Counted from the stretch's first letter, positions 48,347 to 57,602 are shown. The stretch is 64,000 bases of DNA from Robiginitomaculum sp. (GCA_021776525.1 JAJFFT010000006.1:310001-374000); one strand, 5' to 3'. Notes: generated from the letters alone by a model not told the origin. Translations and numbers: made by a program.

Positions 48347-48939
48347 GGGTTTACATCCAGAAAATTTCGCAAGATTTGCGCCCCGACAGGGCCAGAGCGT
48401 TCCGGGTGAAACTGGCAACCGTAAATATTATCCTTGCGAATAATAGCGCTGAACGGCGGGCCATAATTTGTACTGGCCAGCGTTTGGGTATCTGTTTTGG
48501 CCGCATAAGAATGTACAAAATAGACATAGGCACCGTTCTTGACGCCGCCGAGCAGAGGGTCTTGTTTTTTAATATCCAGCGTGTTCCAGCCCATATGCGG
48601 CACAGGACCGGCATCTTGCGATACAGGCTCAATCGTTCCTGTGATCAGACCCAGGCATTTGGTTTTTGCTTCTGCGCTTTGCTGGTACAATAGCTGCATG
48701 CCCAGACAGATGCCCAGCAAAGGTCGGGCATAGGAACGCAGCATATCCTGCAAGCCATTGGCCGCCAAAGCCGCCATACCTGCCGAGGCGGCACCAACCC
48801 CCGGCAGGATCAGGCGTTCGGCGTTTTGCAAAACACCCGGGTCATTGCTGATCCGGGCCTGCGCACCCAAACGATCAAAGGCAAAGCGTACCGAAGCCAG
48901 ATTGGCGCAACCGGTATCGGCAATCATAATACCTGCCAT
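48343..48939 (-). CDS. hisH: imidazole glycerol phosphate synthase, glutaminase subunit
   Basis: 198 residues, class I glutamine amidotransferase. The nucleophilic Cys is in LLGICLGMQLLY. The His and Glu of the triad are in YGCQFHPERSG. It provides ammonia to HisF. Its ATG shares a base with the hisC/B stop. Confidence 0.97.
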   Translation of the reverse strand: MAGIMIADTGCANLASVRFAFDRLGAQARISNDPGVLQNAERLILPGVGAASAGMAALAANGLQDMLRSYARPLLGICLGMQLLYQQSAEAKTKCLGLITGTIEPVSQDAGPVPHMGWNTLDIKKQDPLLGGVKNGAYVYFVHSYAAKTDTQTLASTNYGPPFSAIIRKDNIYGCQFHPERSGPVGAQILRNFLDVNP

Positions 48940-50576
48940 TACAACACACCTTTGCTGGACGGTATGTCTGTGCCGCGGCGTGCCAATGCAGGGCGCAAAG
49001 CACGCCCAAAGCCCTTGAATATGGCCTCGATCAGATGGTGTGTGTTTTCGCCCTCGGCCTCAATGTGAATAGCTGCGCCAAGGTGTTGCGAGAGAGTTTC
49101 GAACACATGCGCCACCATTTGCCCACCCATTTGCCCAGCGCCTGCATCATCAATATTGGCCTCAAAGCGCAAAGCCGGACGGCCAGACAGATCAATGGCA
49201 ACCCGCGCCTGTGCCTCGTCCATGGGCAAAGTAAAGCCGTAACGGCCTATCCCTGCGCGGTTTCCAAGCGCCTGGCGCAAGGCCTGGCCCAGCACAATGG
49301 CGCAGTCTTCTATTGTGTGGTGCGCATCAATGTGCAGATCGCCTCTGGCGGTCAGGACCAGCGAAAAGCCGCCATGGCGGGCGATTTGTTCCAGCATGTG
49401 ATCAAAAAAACCGATGCCGGTTTCAATGCCCACCGGCGACGTCTGATCCAGATTGACCAGCACGCTGATACTGGTTTCCTGTGTCTGACGACTGATCGCG
49501 GCAATGCGTTCCGGCAGAGCATCATCCTGTGTAATACCAAAAGCAGCCAGCACGGCTGCGTTCTCGGCAGGCGTACCCACCGCAATGCGTACCAGGCCTG
49601 TGCCCAATGCAGAAAAATCACGTACATAAATGCCCGCCGCTTTTAGCCGGGCTGCGATACCTTCGTTTTCACGCAATTGTACCAACAGAAAATTCGCCGC
49701 CGATGGCCAGATGGCCTTAACGCCCCTGGCGCTTTTCAACCCTTCATAAAGGCGTACTCTTTGCGCTTTGAGCACGGCGATACGTTGTGCGTAAACGGGC
49801 ATATTGACCGGATCAAGGGCCGTCATGACCGCGTCAATTACCGGCACCGGCAAAGGATAAGGCGGCAGAACTTTGCGCAACAGGTCAATCACCGGGGCGT
49901 TGGCCAGAACCGCGCCCAACCGCAGGCCGGCCAGACCATAGGCTTTCGATAAAGTGCGCAGAACCACCAGATTGGGATAACCCGCCAGATCACCAGAGAG
50001 GCTCTGCCCACCAGAAAATTCGATATAAGCTTCATCAACAATGACCAGCTGATCCGGGCAAGCTTTGGTCAGATCAAGAACGTCCTGACGTGGGATCAGA
50101 TTGCCCGTCGGGTTATTGGGACTGCACAGAAAAATCAGCTTAACTGGGTTATCACCCGCAGCCATTGATATGGCACTTGCGCGAATGGTGTAGTTTTCAT
50201 CCAGTTCCACCTCAACCAGAGCCGCTCCCTGAACCTTGGCGGCGACCTCATAAAGCCCAAAGGTTGGCGGGGTGATCAGCGCCGCATCGTGGCCCGCGCG
50301 GCAGGTGGCTCGAAACAACAGATCAATGCCTTCATCAGCGCCGCGGGTCAGCAAAAGCTGATCTTGCGACACCCCATAGAGACCCGCCATACGGGCGCAA
50401 AGATCAGCGTCTTGTTGCGCCGGATAGCGGTTCCACGTACCCGTCGCACCCGGCGGTGCCCACGGGTTTTCGTTGGCGTCCAGTACAATGGCATTTTTTG
50501 GAGCACCGCCCCGCGCCTGATAAGGCGTCAAAGCGGCAATTTCCGGTCGGGCAATTTTGGCAATTAGATCAGACAT
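48939..50576 (-). CDS. hisCB: fused histidinol-phosphate aminotransferase and imidazoleglycerol-phosphate dehydratase
   Basis: 545 residues from MSDLIAKIARPEIAALTPYQ. Residues 1-348 are HisC: DANENP, PNNPTGN, DEAYIEF and the PLP lysine Lys211 in SKAYGLAGLR. Residues about 356-545 are HisB dehydratase: GFFDHML (His393), HIDAHHTIEDCAIVLGQAL (419-424) and GENTHHLIEAIFKG (His513, His514). The frame is continuous with no stop or start signal at the junction. HisB makes imidazole-acetol phosphate and HisC consumes it, so the fusion joins steps 6 and 7. No histidinol-phosphatase domain is present, unlike the enterobacterial bifunctional HisB. Confidence 0.93.
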   Translation of the reverse strand: MSDLIAKIARPEIAALTPYQARGGAPKNAIVLDANENPWAPPGATGTWNRYPAQQDADLCARMAGLYGVSQDQLLLTRGADEGIDLLFRATCRAGHDAALITPPTFGLYEVAAKVQGAALVEVELDENYTIRASAISMAAGDNPVKLIFLCSPNNPTGNLIPRQDVLDLTKACPDQLVIVDEAYIEFSGGQSLSGDLAGYPNLVVLRTLSKAYGLAGLRLGAVLANAPVIDLLRKVLPPYPLPVPVIDAVMTALDPVNMPVYAQRIAVLKAQRVRLYEGLKSARGVKAIWPSAANFLLVQLRENEGIAARLKAAGIYVRDFSALGTGLVRIAVGTPAENAAVLAAFGITQDDALPERIAAISRQTQETSISVLVNLDQTSPVGIETGIGFFDHMLEQIARHGGFSLVLTARGDLHIDAHHTIEDCAIVLGQALRQALGNRAGIGRYGFTLPMDEAQARVAIDLSGRPALRFEANIDDAGAGQMGGQMVAHVFETLSQHLGAAIHIEAEGENTHHLIEAIFKGFGRALRPALARRGTDIPSSKGVL

Positions 50577-51868
50577 CAGCGCGCATCCAATCGCACAGAA
50601 ATAGCCCTGGCATGGGCTTCCAACCCCTCGCGGCGGGCCAAAGCCTGCACGCATGGCCCAAGGGATTGCAAAGCACGTTTTGAAGCCTGCTGGACCGTGA
50701 TGAATTTTGAAAAGCTTTCTAGACCAAGACCGCTATAGGCCCGCGCCGCGCCGGCGGTGGGCAAGACGTGATTGGTGCCACTGGCATAATCGCCCAGCGA
50801 TTCTGGCGTATAGGGACCGACAAACACCGACCCGGCATTTTGAACGCCGGCAATCAAGGCTTCCGGGTCTGCACATTGCAAGATCAGGTGCTCAGGCGCA
50901 TAGATGTTGGCAATTTCCAGCATTTGGGCGCGCCCCTGAACAATGATCAACCGCGCATTTTGCAGTGCCCTGCGGGCAATATCGCTACGCGGCAGCGTTT
51001 CGAGCTGGCTTTGCACTTCCGCCTCCACACATTTGGCCATTTTATTGCTCAATGTGAGCATTATCACCTGAGCCTGAGGATCGTGCTCGGCCTGACTGAG
51101 CAAATCTGCGGCCACATAAGAAGCATTGGCCGCATCATCGGCGAGCACCATAACTTCGCTGGGACCAGCAGGCAGATCAATCGCCGGGCCGCCCGGCATC
51201 TGGGCCATTTGTGCCTTGGCTTCGGCCACCCACTGATTACCTGGCCCAAAAATTTTATCGACGCGCGGCACGCTATCCGTACCAAGACCCATGGCGGCAA
51301 TCGCCTGTGCGCCGCCCATACAATAGATCTCATCAATGGCGCACAGCTTTGCCGCCGCCAACACCACCGGAGCCACCTGACCGTACTCGTCTGGCGAGCT
51401 GGCCACCACAATGCGGCGCACTCCGGCCAGCTTGGCAGGCAATGCCGCCATCATCAAAGATGAGAACAAAGGCGCGCTGCCACCGGGCACATAAAGGCCA
51501 ACACAATCAAAGGGGCGCACCAGACGCTGGCAGATCAGACCAGGCTCCACCTCGACCTTTATCTCCTGCGGTTTCTGGGTACGGTGAAAGCGAATAATGT
51601 TATCGGCGGCACGGCTCATGGCGACGTGTGTCGATTGATCCAGAGCCTCCCAGGCCCGCTCTATTGTTTTTGCTTCTACGCGCAATTGCGCCGGCGCAAT
51701 GCCATCAAACCGGCGTGTACAGTTCAGCACCGCCTGATCACCACCCGTGCGCACAGTATCAATGATAGCGCGTACGTCTTTGCTCAGCGCGCTATTTGTT
51801 GATACCGGGCGCATCAATGCCCGCTCTTGAGCGGCTTCATCCAGCACATTCCAGTTGAGAATTTGCAT
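50576..51868 (-). CDS. hisD: histidinol dehydrogenase
   Basis: 430 residues. It oxidises histidinol to histidine in two NAD-dependent steps. The signature region includes GLYVPGGSAPLFSSLMM, KIFGPGNQWVAEAK, DLPAGPSEVMVLAD and the zinc/base histidines in APEHL and TNHVLPT. It follows hisG by three bases and shares one base with hisC/B. Confidence 0.97.
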   Translation of the reverse strand: MQILNWNVLDEAAQERALMRPVSTNSALSKDVRAIIDTVRTGGDQAVLNCTRRFDGIAPAQLRVEAKTIERAWEALDQSTHVAMSRAADNIIRFHRTQKPQEIKVEVEPGLICQRLVRPFDCVGLYVPGGSAPLFSSLMMAALPAKLAGVRRIVVASSPDEYGQVAPVVLAAAKLCAIDEIYCMGGAQAIAAMGLGTDSVPRVDKIFGPGNQWVAEAKAQMAQMPGGPAIDLPAGPSEVMVLADDAANASYVAADLLSQAEHDPQAQVIMLTLSNKMAKCVEAEVQSQLETLPRSDIARRALQNARLIIVQGRAQMLEIANIYAPEHLILQCADPEALIAGVQNAGSVFVGPYTPESLGDYASGTNHVLPTAGAARAYSGLGLESFSKFITVQQASKRALQSLGPCVQALARREGLEAHARAISVRLDAR

Positions 51869-51871
51869 AAC

Positions 51872-52756
51872 CTAGCCCATCATTTTTTCAATGGGCAGGA
51901 CCAGAATAGAATGCGCGCCATTGGCTTCGAGCTGTTCCAGCGTATCCCAGAATATAGTTTCGCGGCACACCGCATGCACCGCCATCTGGTCGTCGCGACC
52001 GGCCAGCGGCATAATGGTCGGGGCGTCGGCCCCCGGCAATAAAGCGGTGATGTCACTGATCGCCTCTTTGGGTGCATTGAGCATAATATATTTTGTGGCG
52101 CGGCTGTTGATCACCCCGTCAATGCGGCGCAGCAAACGGCTCAACAGAGCCTCTTTACCATCGCCCCACACAGTGTTCGAACGCACCAGCAAGGCTTCGC
52201 TCTGCATCACTGTGGCAAAATCAACAAGACCATTGGCCGCCAGTGTGGCCCCGGATGATACCAGATCACAAATCGCATCAGCCAGCCCCAATGCCGGGGC
52301 AATTTCCACCGCGCCTTTCAATGTGACACAATCCGCCTTGATGGTCTTGTCACGGAGGAATTCCGCCAGAATTTGCGGGTATGAGGTGGCAATTTTACAG
52401 CCTTGCAAATCTTTGATGGATTGAATACTGCCGTCTTTGGGAGCCGCCAGTTTCAACGTGCACCGGGAAAAGCCCAGCGCCCGCACGGTTTGCAGATTGT
52501 CAACGTCAGCGGCCTCCAGAGCCTCTTCACGCAGAACATTTTCGCCGGCAATGCCCAGATCGCAAACACCTCTGGCGACCAGCGAGGGAATATCGTCATC
52601 ACGGACAAAAAGCAGCTCGAACGGCAAACCGCGCGCCCGGCAGGTCAGCGCCCCGGGATTACGCGTTATGCCCAGCCCGGCCTGTTCCAAAAGCTGTAAA
52701 CTGCCATCCGCCAGACGGCCTTTGTTTTGTACAGCAATGCGCAACATCTCGCTCAT
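51872..52756 (-). CDS. hisG: ATP phosphoribosyltransferase, long form
   Basis: 294 residues, the long HisG_L type that carries a C-terminal regulatory domain and needs no HisZ. The N-terminus reads LRIAVQNKGRLADGSLQLLEQAG. The PRPP-binding region is ADAICDLVSSGATLAANGL. The C-terminal domain spans about 215-294. It catalyses the first, histidine-inhibited step. Many alphaproteobacteria instead use short HisG plus HisZ. It overlaps the regulator gene by four bases. Confidence 0.96.
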   Translation of the reverse strand: MSEMLRIAVQNKGRLADGSLQLLEQAGLGITRNPGALTCRARGLPFELLFVRDDDIPSLVARGVCDLGIAGENVLREEALEAADVDNLQTVRALGFSRCTLKLAAPKDGSIQSIKDLQGCKIATSYPQILAEFLRDKTIKADCVTLKGAVEIAPALGLADAICDLVSSGATLAANGLVDFATVMQSEALLVRSNTVWGDGKEALLSRLLRRIDGVINSRATKYIMLNAPKEAISDITALLPGADAPTIMPLAGRDDQMAVHAVCRETIFWDTLEQLEANGAHSILVLPIEKMMG

Positions 52757-53076
52757 CGGTCCGTCCCCCTGTCCAGCGCAATGCGATAGCCCTGATAGGC
52801 CTCTTCGTTGAGAAACCGGGCAACCCGGCCCACCGTTGTGGTGCTGGCCCCGGTTTTTTCGCTGATCTCCCGGTATGACATTTCGCCAGCATCAAGCAGC
52901 TTGGCCACCTGCCAGCGCGCACTTAAAGCCCGCAGCTCGGCCGGGGTGCACAGGTCCGTCAAAAAGCGCAACAGCTCTTCTTGCGAGCCCAAAGAGGTCA
53001 GCGCCACAAGCAGAGCCTCGGTATCGGCTTCTGTTTTTGTGGTGCCTCCGGGGGAAGGGGTATTTGAATTTGTCAT
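52753..53076 (-). CDS. TrpR/YerC-family transcriptional regulator linked to his genes
   Basis: 107 residues from MTNSNTPSPGG, the start with AAGG seven bases upstream; an ATG two codons earlier is possible. The TrpR-like helix-turn-helix spans about 25-105: LLRFLTDLCTPAELRALSARWQVAKLL, then SYREISEKTGASTTTVGRVARFL. It is the first gene of the his operon and overlaps hisG. TrpR-family regulators placed ahead of his genes are known in Xanthomonadales (called HisR). Histidine-responsive repression is inferred. Confidence 0.88.
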   Translation of the reverse strand: MTNSNTPSPGGTTKTEADTEALLVALTSLGSQEELLRFLTDLCTPAELRALSARWQVAKLLDAGEMSYREISEKTGASTTTVGRVARFLNEEAYQGYRIALDRGTDR

Positions 53077-53092
53077 AACCATGCCTTGCGTT

Positions 53093-53116
53093 ATTGTATT
53101 AGCATGTTAGTACAAT
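53093..53116 (-). promoter_or_regulatory. TrpR-type palindromic operator upstream of the his operon
   Basis: On the minus strand GTACTAACATGCTAATAC (53096-53113), flanked by matching ATT/AAT, is a near-palindrome. It agrees at 12 of 18 positions with the classical TrpR operator GTACTAGTTAACTAGTAC, including both GTACTA/TA-TAC half-sites at the same spacing. It begins 20 bases upstream of the regulator ATG. Confidence 0.6.
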
Positions 53117-53229
53117 GATATATTTGTGCAAGGCTTCTTTACAGCACGACACCTGGTAAGGCGTAATTGATGCTGGACAGCGCCAACGTTGTGCTCAAGA
53201 AGGCTTAAAACAGGTTTCGGAGTTAGACT

Positions 53230-55836
53230 ATGACATCCCCCGCGCACCCATCCTGGGTGGTTATGAAGTTCGGCGGCACCAGTGTTTCGACACTGGCCCG
53301 GTGGCAGACCATTGAAACTCTGATCAAAGGCGCACTAGCCAAGGGCGAGCGGCCGCTGATTGTGCATTCGGCTTTATCGCAGGTTTCCAACATGCTGGAC
53401 CGGGCCATAGAAGGCGCGCTCAGTGATAACGAAAACAAGTTGCTGGACCAGATCGCCCAACAACATCTGGCGCTGGCCAAAGATCTGGGCCTCGATGGAC
53501 AGGCGCTGATTGCGCCATCGCTTAACCGCCTGTCCCAGGCCTTGAACGGTATTGCGCTGGTTGGTGAAGCCAGCCCCCGGGTGCGGGCGCGCATACTGGC
53601 CGAAGGCGAGGTCATGGCCACGGCTTTGGGTGCGGCACGGCTTAATGCCTGCGGCATGACAACCGCGCTGTTTGATGCCCGCCAGGGCCTGCGCGCTTTG
53701 CCCCGTGACAAAGCCGGGCCGAGCGACCAATATCTCAGCGCCGTTTGTTCGGATAAAGCCGACGAAGCCCTGCAAGCAACATTGCGCACGCTAGGCGGCG
53801 ATGTGGTGCTGACCCAGGGCTTTATCGCCAGCAATAGCCGCGATGAAACCGTGCTGTTGGGGCGCGGCGGATCCGACATATCGGGGGCGCTGTTTGCCGC
53901 CAAAATGCAAGCCAAACGGCTGGAAATATGGACCGATGTACCCGGCATGTTCAGCACCGATCCGCGCCTCACCGCCTCGGCACGACTGCTTAAAGACCTC
54001 AGCTATGATGAAGCCCACGAGATTGCCCTGATGGGAGCCAAGGTGGTACATCCGCGGGCTTTGCCCCCGGCGCGGCGCGCCAATATTCCTGTTCTGGTCA
54101 AATGCACACAAGCCCCGGGCGCACCCGGCACCCGCATTAGTGGCCAGCCCGCCGACACCAATGCTCGTGTGAAAGCCATCACCGTAAAAAAACACCTGAT
54201 TTTGGTGTCTATGACCTCATCATCCATGTGGGGCGAAGCCGGGTTTCTGGCCGCTGCCTTTACCGCCTTTGCCCAAAACGGTCTTTCCATCGATCTGGTC
54301 TCCACATCAGAGGCCAGCGTCACTGTTTCGCTGGATGCCGGGCAAAATCTGGACGATGGGGCGCTGGACAAATTACAAGCCGATCTGGCCCCCTTGTGCC
54401 GGGTCAGCATTTTGCGCAATTGCGCCTCGGTCAGCCTTGTCGGGCGCGGCATTCGCACCATTTTGCACAAACTGACCCCGGCGCTGGAACTGTTTCGCGA
54501 ACATCCGGTGCGGCTGGTCAGTCAGGCCGCCAATGATCTGAACTTCACGGTCGTTGTTGAGGAGGATCAGGCCCAAAAGCTGGCCCGCCGCCTGCACGAT
54601 GAAATGGTCGAGGTCGAACCCGAAGACAAAGTGTTTGGCGCCCCGTGGCAGGAAAGCCAGACCGCCGCAAGCGCCAATCATGCAAACGCCACACCCCCAT
54701 GGTGGATGGACAAAGACAAGGCTCTGCTGGACATCAAACCCGAAGGCGAAGCGGCCTTTGTCTATGACCTGGACACCGTACGGACACGCGCTAAGTCCCT
54801 GAAAAATTTAAGCGCGCTGTCGCGGGTGTTCTACGCCATGAAGGCCAATGCCAATGCCAATGTGTTACGCACCATCCATGCACAGGGCATAGGCATTGAA
54901 TGCGTCTCGCTGGCCGAAATAGAGCACGCTTTGGCGTCTATCGAGGGTTTATCCTCGAACGATATTCTCTTTACCCCCAATTTTGCGCCGCGCACCGAAT
55001 ATGAAGCGGCCATCAGGTTGGGCGTCCATATGACACTGGACAATCTGCACCCCTTGCAACACTGGCCGGAAATATTTGATGGCCAACAGGTTTTACTGCG
55101 CGTTGATACAGAGCGCGGACGCGGCCATCACCGCCACGTGCAAACCGCCGGGGCACGGGCCAAATTTGGCATTCCCATGGACGATCTGGCGCAAATGCGC
55201 GCGCTGGCCAAAGCCGCCAATGTGACCATTACCGGCCTGCACGCCCATGCAGGCAGCGGCATATTGGACCCCGGACACTGGCGCGATATTGCCGAATTGT
55301 TTGCCACGCTGGCCGCAGATTTTCCGGATCTGAAGGTCTTTAATCTTGGCGGCGGTTTAGGCGTGCCGGAAAATGCCGGCATGGCCGCGCTCGACCTTAA
55401 GGCCCTGAATAACAAGCTGTTGCTGGTCAAGGCCGCCTGTCCTGAGATAGACATTTGGCTGGAACCGGGGCGATTTTTGGTGGCCGAAGCCGGGGTGTTG
55501 CTGGCCAGTGTGACCCAGACCAAAACCAAAGGCACCACAGCCTATGCGGGGCTTGAAACCGGTATGAACTCGTTGATCAGACCGGCGCTTTACGGGGCAC
55601 ACCACGACATTGTTAATCTCAGCCGCCTGCACGATGGGGATACAGTATCACCGGTTTCCGTGGTCGGGCCGATCTGCGAATCTGCCGATATATTGGGCAT
55701 TGACCGACATTTACCGCCCACGCATGAGGGGGATGTGATGTTGATCGCCAATGCCGGGGCTTATGGCGAAGTGATGGGCACAAGCTATAATTTGCGCCCC
55801 ACAGCCGGCGAACTGGTCCTGAAACTCACAGACTAA
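53230..55836 (+). CDS. fused aspartate kinase and diaminopimelate decarboxylase
   Basis: 868 residues. The aspartate kinase domain is about 1-300 (VMKFGGTSVS, LLGRGGSDISG, IWTDVPGMFSTDPR). Tandem ACT-type regulatory segments lie at about 315-462 (LILVSMTSSSMWGEAGFLAAAF; CASVSLVGRG). The diaminopimelate decarboxylase domain is about 505-868, with PLP lysine Lys538 in VFYAMKANANAN, HAGSG, GGGLGVP, EPGRFLVAEAG and GPICESADIL. It joins the first and last steps of lysine synthesis. Such LysC/LysA fusions are known in Xanthomonas and Xylella. It is divergent from the his operon and convergent with thrC. Confidence 0.95.
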   Translation: MTSPAHPSWVVMKFGGTSVSTLARWQTIETLIKGALAKGERPLIVHSALSQVSNMLDRAIEGALSDNENKLLDQIAQQHLALAKDLGLDGQALIAPSLNRLSQALNGIALVGEASPRVRARILAEGEVMATALGAARLNACGMTTALFDARQGLRALPRDKAGPSDQYLSAVCSDKADEALQATLRTLGGDVVLTQGFIASNSRDETVLLGRGGSDISGALFAAKMQAKRLEIWTDVPGMFSTDPRLTASARLLKDLSYDEAHEIALMGAKVVHPRALPPARRANIPVLVKCTQAPGAPGTRISGQPADTNARVKAITVKKHLILVSMTSSSMWGEAGFLAAAFTAFAQNGLSIDLVSTSEASVTVSLDAGQNLDDGALDKLQADLAPLCRVSILRNCASVSLVGRGIRTILHKLTPALELFREHPVRLVSQAANDLNFTVVVEEDQAQKLARRLHDEMVEVEPEDKVFGAPWQESQTAASANHANATPPWWMDKDKALLDIKPEGEAAFVYDLDTVRTRAKSLKNLSALSRVFYAMKANANANVLRTIHAQGIGIECVSLAEIEHALASIEGLSSNDILFTPNFAPRTEYEAAIRLGVHMTLDNLHPLQHWPEIFDGQQVLLRVDTERGRGHHRHVQTAGARAKFGIPMDDLAQMRALAKAANVTITGLHAHAGSGILDPGHWRDIAELFATLAADFPDLKVFNLGGGLGVPENAGMAALDLKALNNKLLLVKAACPEIDIWLEPGRFLVAEAGVLLASVTQTKTKGTTAYAGLETGMNSLIRPALYGAHHDIVNLSRLHDGDTVSPVSVVGPICESADILGIDRHLPPTHEGDVMLIANAGAYGEVMGTSYNLRPTAGELVLKLTD

Positions 55837-56012
55837 ATAGACCATCATAGCCCGGCATTGCACCCAGCGGAGCACTTGGGTTTATCCCCGACTTCACAGG
55901 GACGAAAAGGGGCTATTTGCCTCATTTTGAGGGTCAACACATAGGGGTAAACAAGGATAAAATTACCCTTCGGCCTGCCCCTTGAGTCCTATCCTCGGGA
56001 CACCCATTCATG

Positions 56013-56093
56013 GTGTCATCCCGGACTTGATCCGGGATCTATTGTGAATATCCATAGGCTTTATGGATCCCGGCTCACTGGCCGGGATGACAC
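56013..56093. repeat. dispersed palindromic repeat, type A, copy 2
   Basis: GTGTCATCCCGGACTTGATC (from 56013) pairs with TATGGATCCCGGCTCACTGG...GATGACAC (56062-56093). Same unit and inverted-pair layout as 3974-4065. Confidence 0.82.
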
Positions 56094-56173
56094 GCGTTGT
56101 GTTTTTGGAGTGTGGGTTTGAAAACCTTATCCCACACCGGGCTGATTGGGGTATGATGCTGGTCAGATGGAGG

Positions 56174-56286
56174 CACCCCGTACTTCGAGGTTTCGCTACG
56201 CTACACACCTCAGCATGAGGCAGAGTTTGATATGACAATAACCTCATCCTGAGGTGCGAACGAAGAAAGCCTCGAAAGATGGAGCC
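56174..56286. repeat. dispersed palindromic repeat, type B, copy 2
   Basis: The left arm has CTTCGAGG-TTTCGCTACGC-TACACACCTCAG-ATGAGG (56183-56220). The right arm has CCTCATCCTGAGGTGCGAACG...GCCTCGAA-GATGG (56242-56282). Same arrangement as 6443-6540. Confidence 0.78.
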
Positions 56287-56327
56287 ACACAAATGCTTTG
56301 CGGCAACCCTGTACGTAAAACGAAAAT

Positions 56328-57602
56328 CTAACCCGCCAGCACGGCCGCCAGTGCGCTAAGGTCAGCGGGGATGTCAGCAACCAAGGCCGGCATATCCTTG
56401 ATCGCCGCCAAAGCCGGGCTGGGGGCGATGTCATGGCCGATCAGTGGTTCAACATTTTCGCGAAACTTAAACGCGTGCGCCGTAGCGACAATCACCCAGG
56501 GCAGAGCTTTTTCGTCATCGCCCAGAATATCATAGCCATAGGCGGCCACCGCGCTGTGGGGGCACCAGACATGGTCCAATTGCTCGGCATCTTTTTTAAT
56601 TTGTGCGGCGATGGTTTGATCATCAATACTGTAAGCGCGAATACCCTGCCCAAGACCCGGCAGGCCCGCCATAAAGCGCTCAAAGTTGGATGGGTTACCC
56701 ACATCCATGGCATTGGCCAAAGTGGCGATCGAGGCGGCCGGTGCGTATCGCCCGGCATGGAAATAATCGGTCAGCGCCCGGTTGGCGTTTTGCCCAAAGA
56801 TCACGTCGCCTATGGGAAGACCACAACTGCGCGCCCACAAACATGCCATGCCATTGCCCAGATTGCCGGTGGGGATGATGTAATTGGCCTTGTGCCCGGT
56901 TTCCTTGAAAACCTGTATGGAGCTGGCCGCATAATAAACCATTTGCGGCAGAAGGCGGCCAACATTGATCGAGTTGGCCGAGCTTAGCCCATAACTTTCT
57001 TTCAGCTTAGGGGCGGCGAAAGCAGCTTTGACCATGGCCTGACAATCGTCAAAATCACCCGCCACCCGCAAAGCGGTGACCCCCGGCCAGCAGGTCAGTT
57101 GCAATTCCTGAAATGGTGACACCCGGCCTTTGGGATAAAGGATGATCACCTTGGCGGCTTTGGCCCCGGCAAAGGCACAACCCACCGCGCCGCCGGTATC
57201 GCCCGAAGTGGCCACCAATACGGTCAGCGGATGATCATCGTCGGCAAGGCGATCCATACAGGCGGCCAGAAATCGCGCCCCAAAATCCTTGAATGCCGCC
57301 GTTGGGCCATGAAACAGCTCGAGCGCGCGCGCACCGTTTTTCAAACGCACCATTGGCGCGGGAAAGTTAAAAACCTCGGCGCAGATGTCGCCCAGTTGAG
57401 CCAATAGCCCATCGCCCCTGAAAAAAGGTGTCAGCAGCGTTTGCGCAACACCGGGCAGATCAGATGGATCGTCAAAATCATCAACCGAAAAGCGCGGTAA
57501 GTCGTGGGGGACATACAGCCCGCCATCGGGGGCGGCCCCCATCAGCATAGCCTGTGAGACCGGCAAAGACGGGCTTTGCCCTTTGGTGCTTTTGAACATC
57601 AT
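56328..57602 (-). CDS. thrC: threonine synthase
   Basis: 424 residues; the ATG overlaps the thrB stop, and the next codon is also ATG. It converts O-phosphohomoserine to threonine using PLP. GGLYVPHDLPRF is N-terminal; the PLP lysine is in GPTAAFKDFGARFLA; VATSGDTGGAVGCAFAG and IIPTGNLGNGMACLWA are conserved. It is the last gene of thrABC. Confidence 0.95.
   Translation of the reverse strand: MMFKSTKGQSPSLPVSQAMLMGAAPDGGLYVPHDLPRFSVDDFDDPSDLPGVAQTLLTPFFRGDGLLAQLGDICAEVFNFPAPMVRLKNGARALELFHGPTAAFKDFGARFLAACMDRLADDDHPLTVLVATSGDTGGAVGCAFAGAKAAKVIILYPKGRVSPFQELQLTCWPGVTALRVAGDFDDCQAMVKAAFAAPKLKESYGLSSANSINVGRLLPQMVYYAASSIQVFKETGHKANYIIPTGNLGNGMACLWARSCGLPIGDVIFGQNANRALTDYFHAGRYAPAASIATLANAMDVGNPSNFERFMAGLPGLGQGIRAYSIDDQTIAAQIKKDAEQLDHVWCPHSAVAAYGYDILGDDEKALPWVIVATAHAFKFRENVEPLIGHDIAPSPALAAIKDMPALVADIPADLSALAAVLAG

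Larger units (their letters stand above)
55837..56327. other. convergent gap filled with repeats
   Basis: No gene is visible. From left to right there is a short GGGTC/ACCCTT-rich stretch (55930-55988) echoing 6337-6432, repeat type A (56013-56093) and repeat type B (56174-56286). No T-run terminator is obvious; the palindromes may act as transcript ends for both convergent genes. Confidence 0.6.

Noticed and set aside
53083..53229. Histidine leader peptide/attenuator for the his operon
   Set aside because: No run of His codons in any minus-strand frame upstream of the regulator gene and no intrinsic terminator; a TrpR-like operator is present instead.
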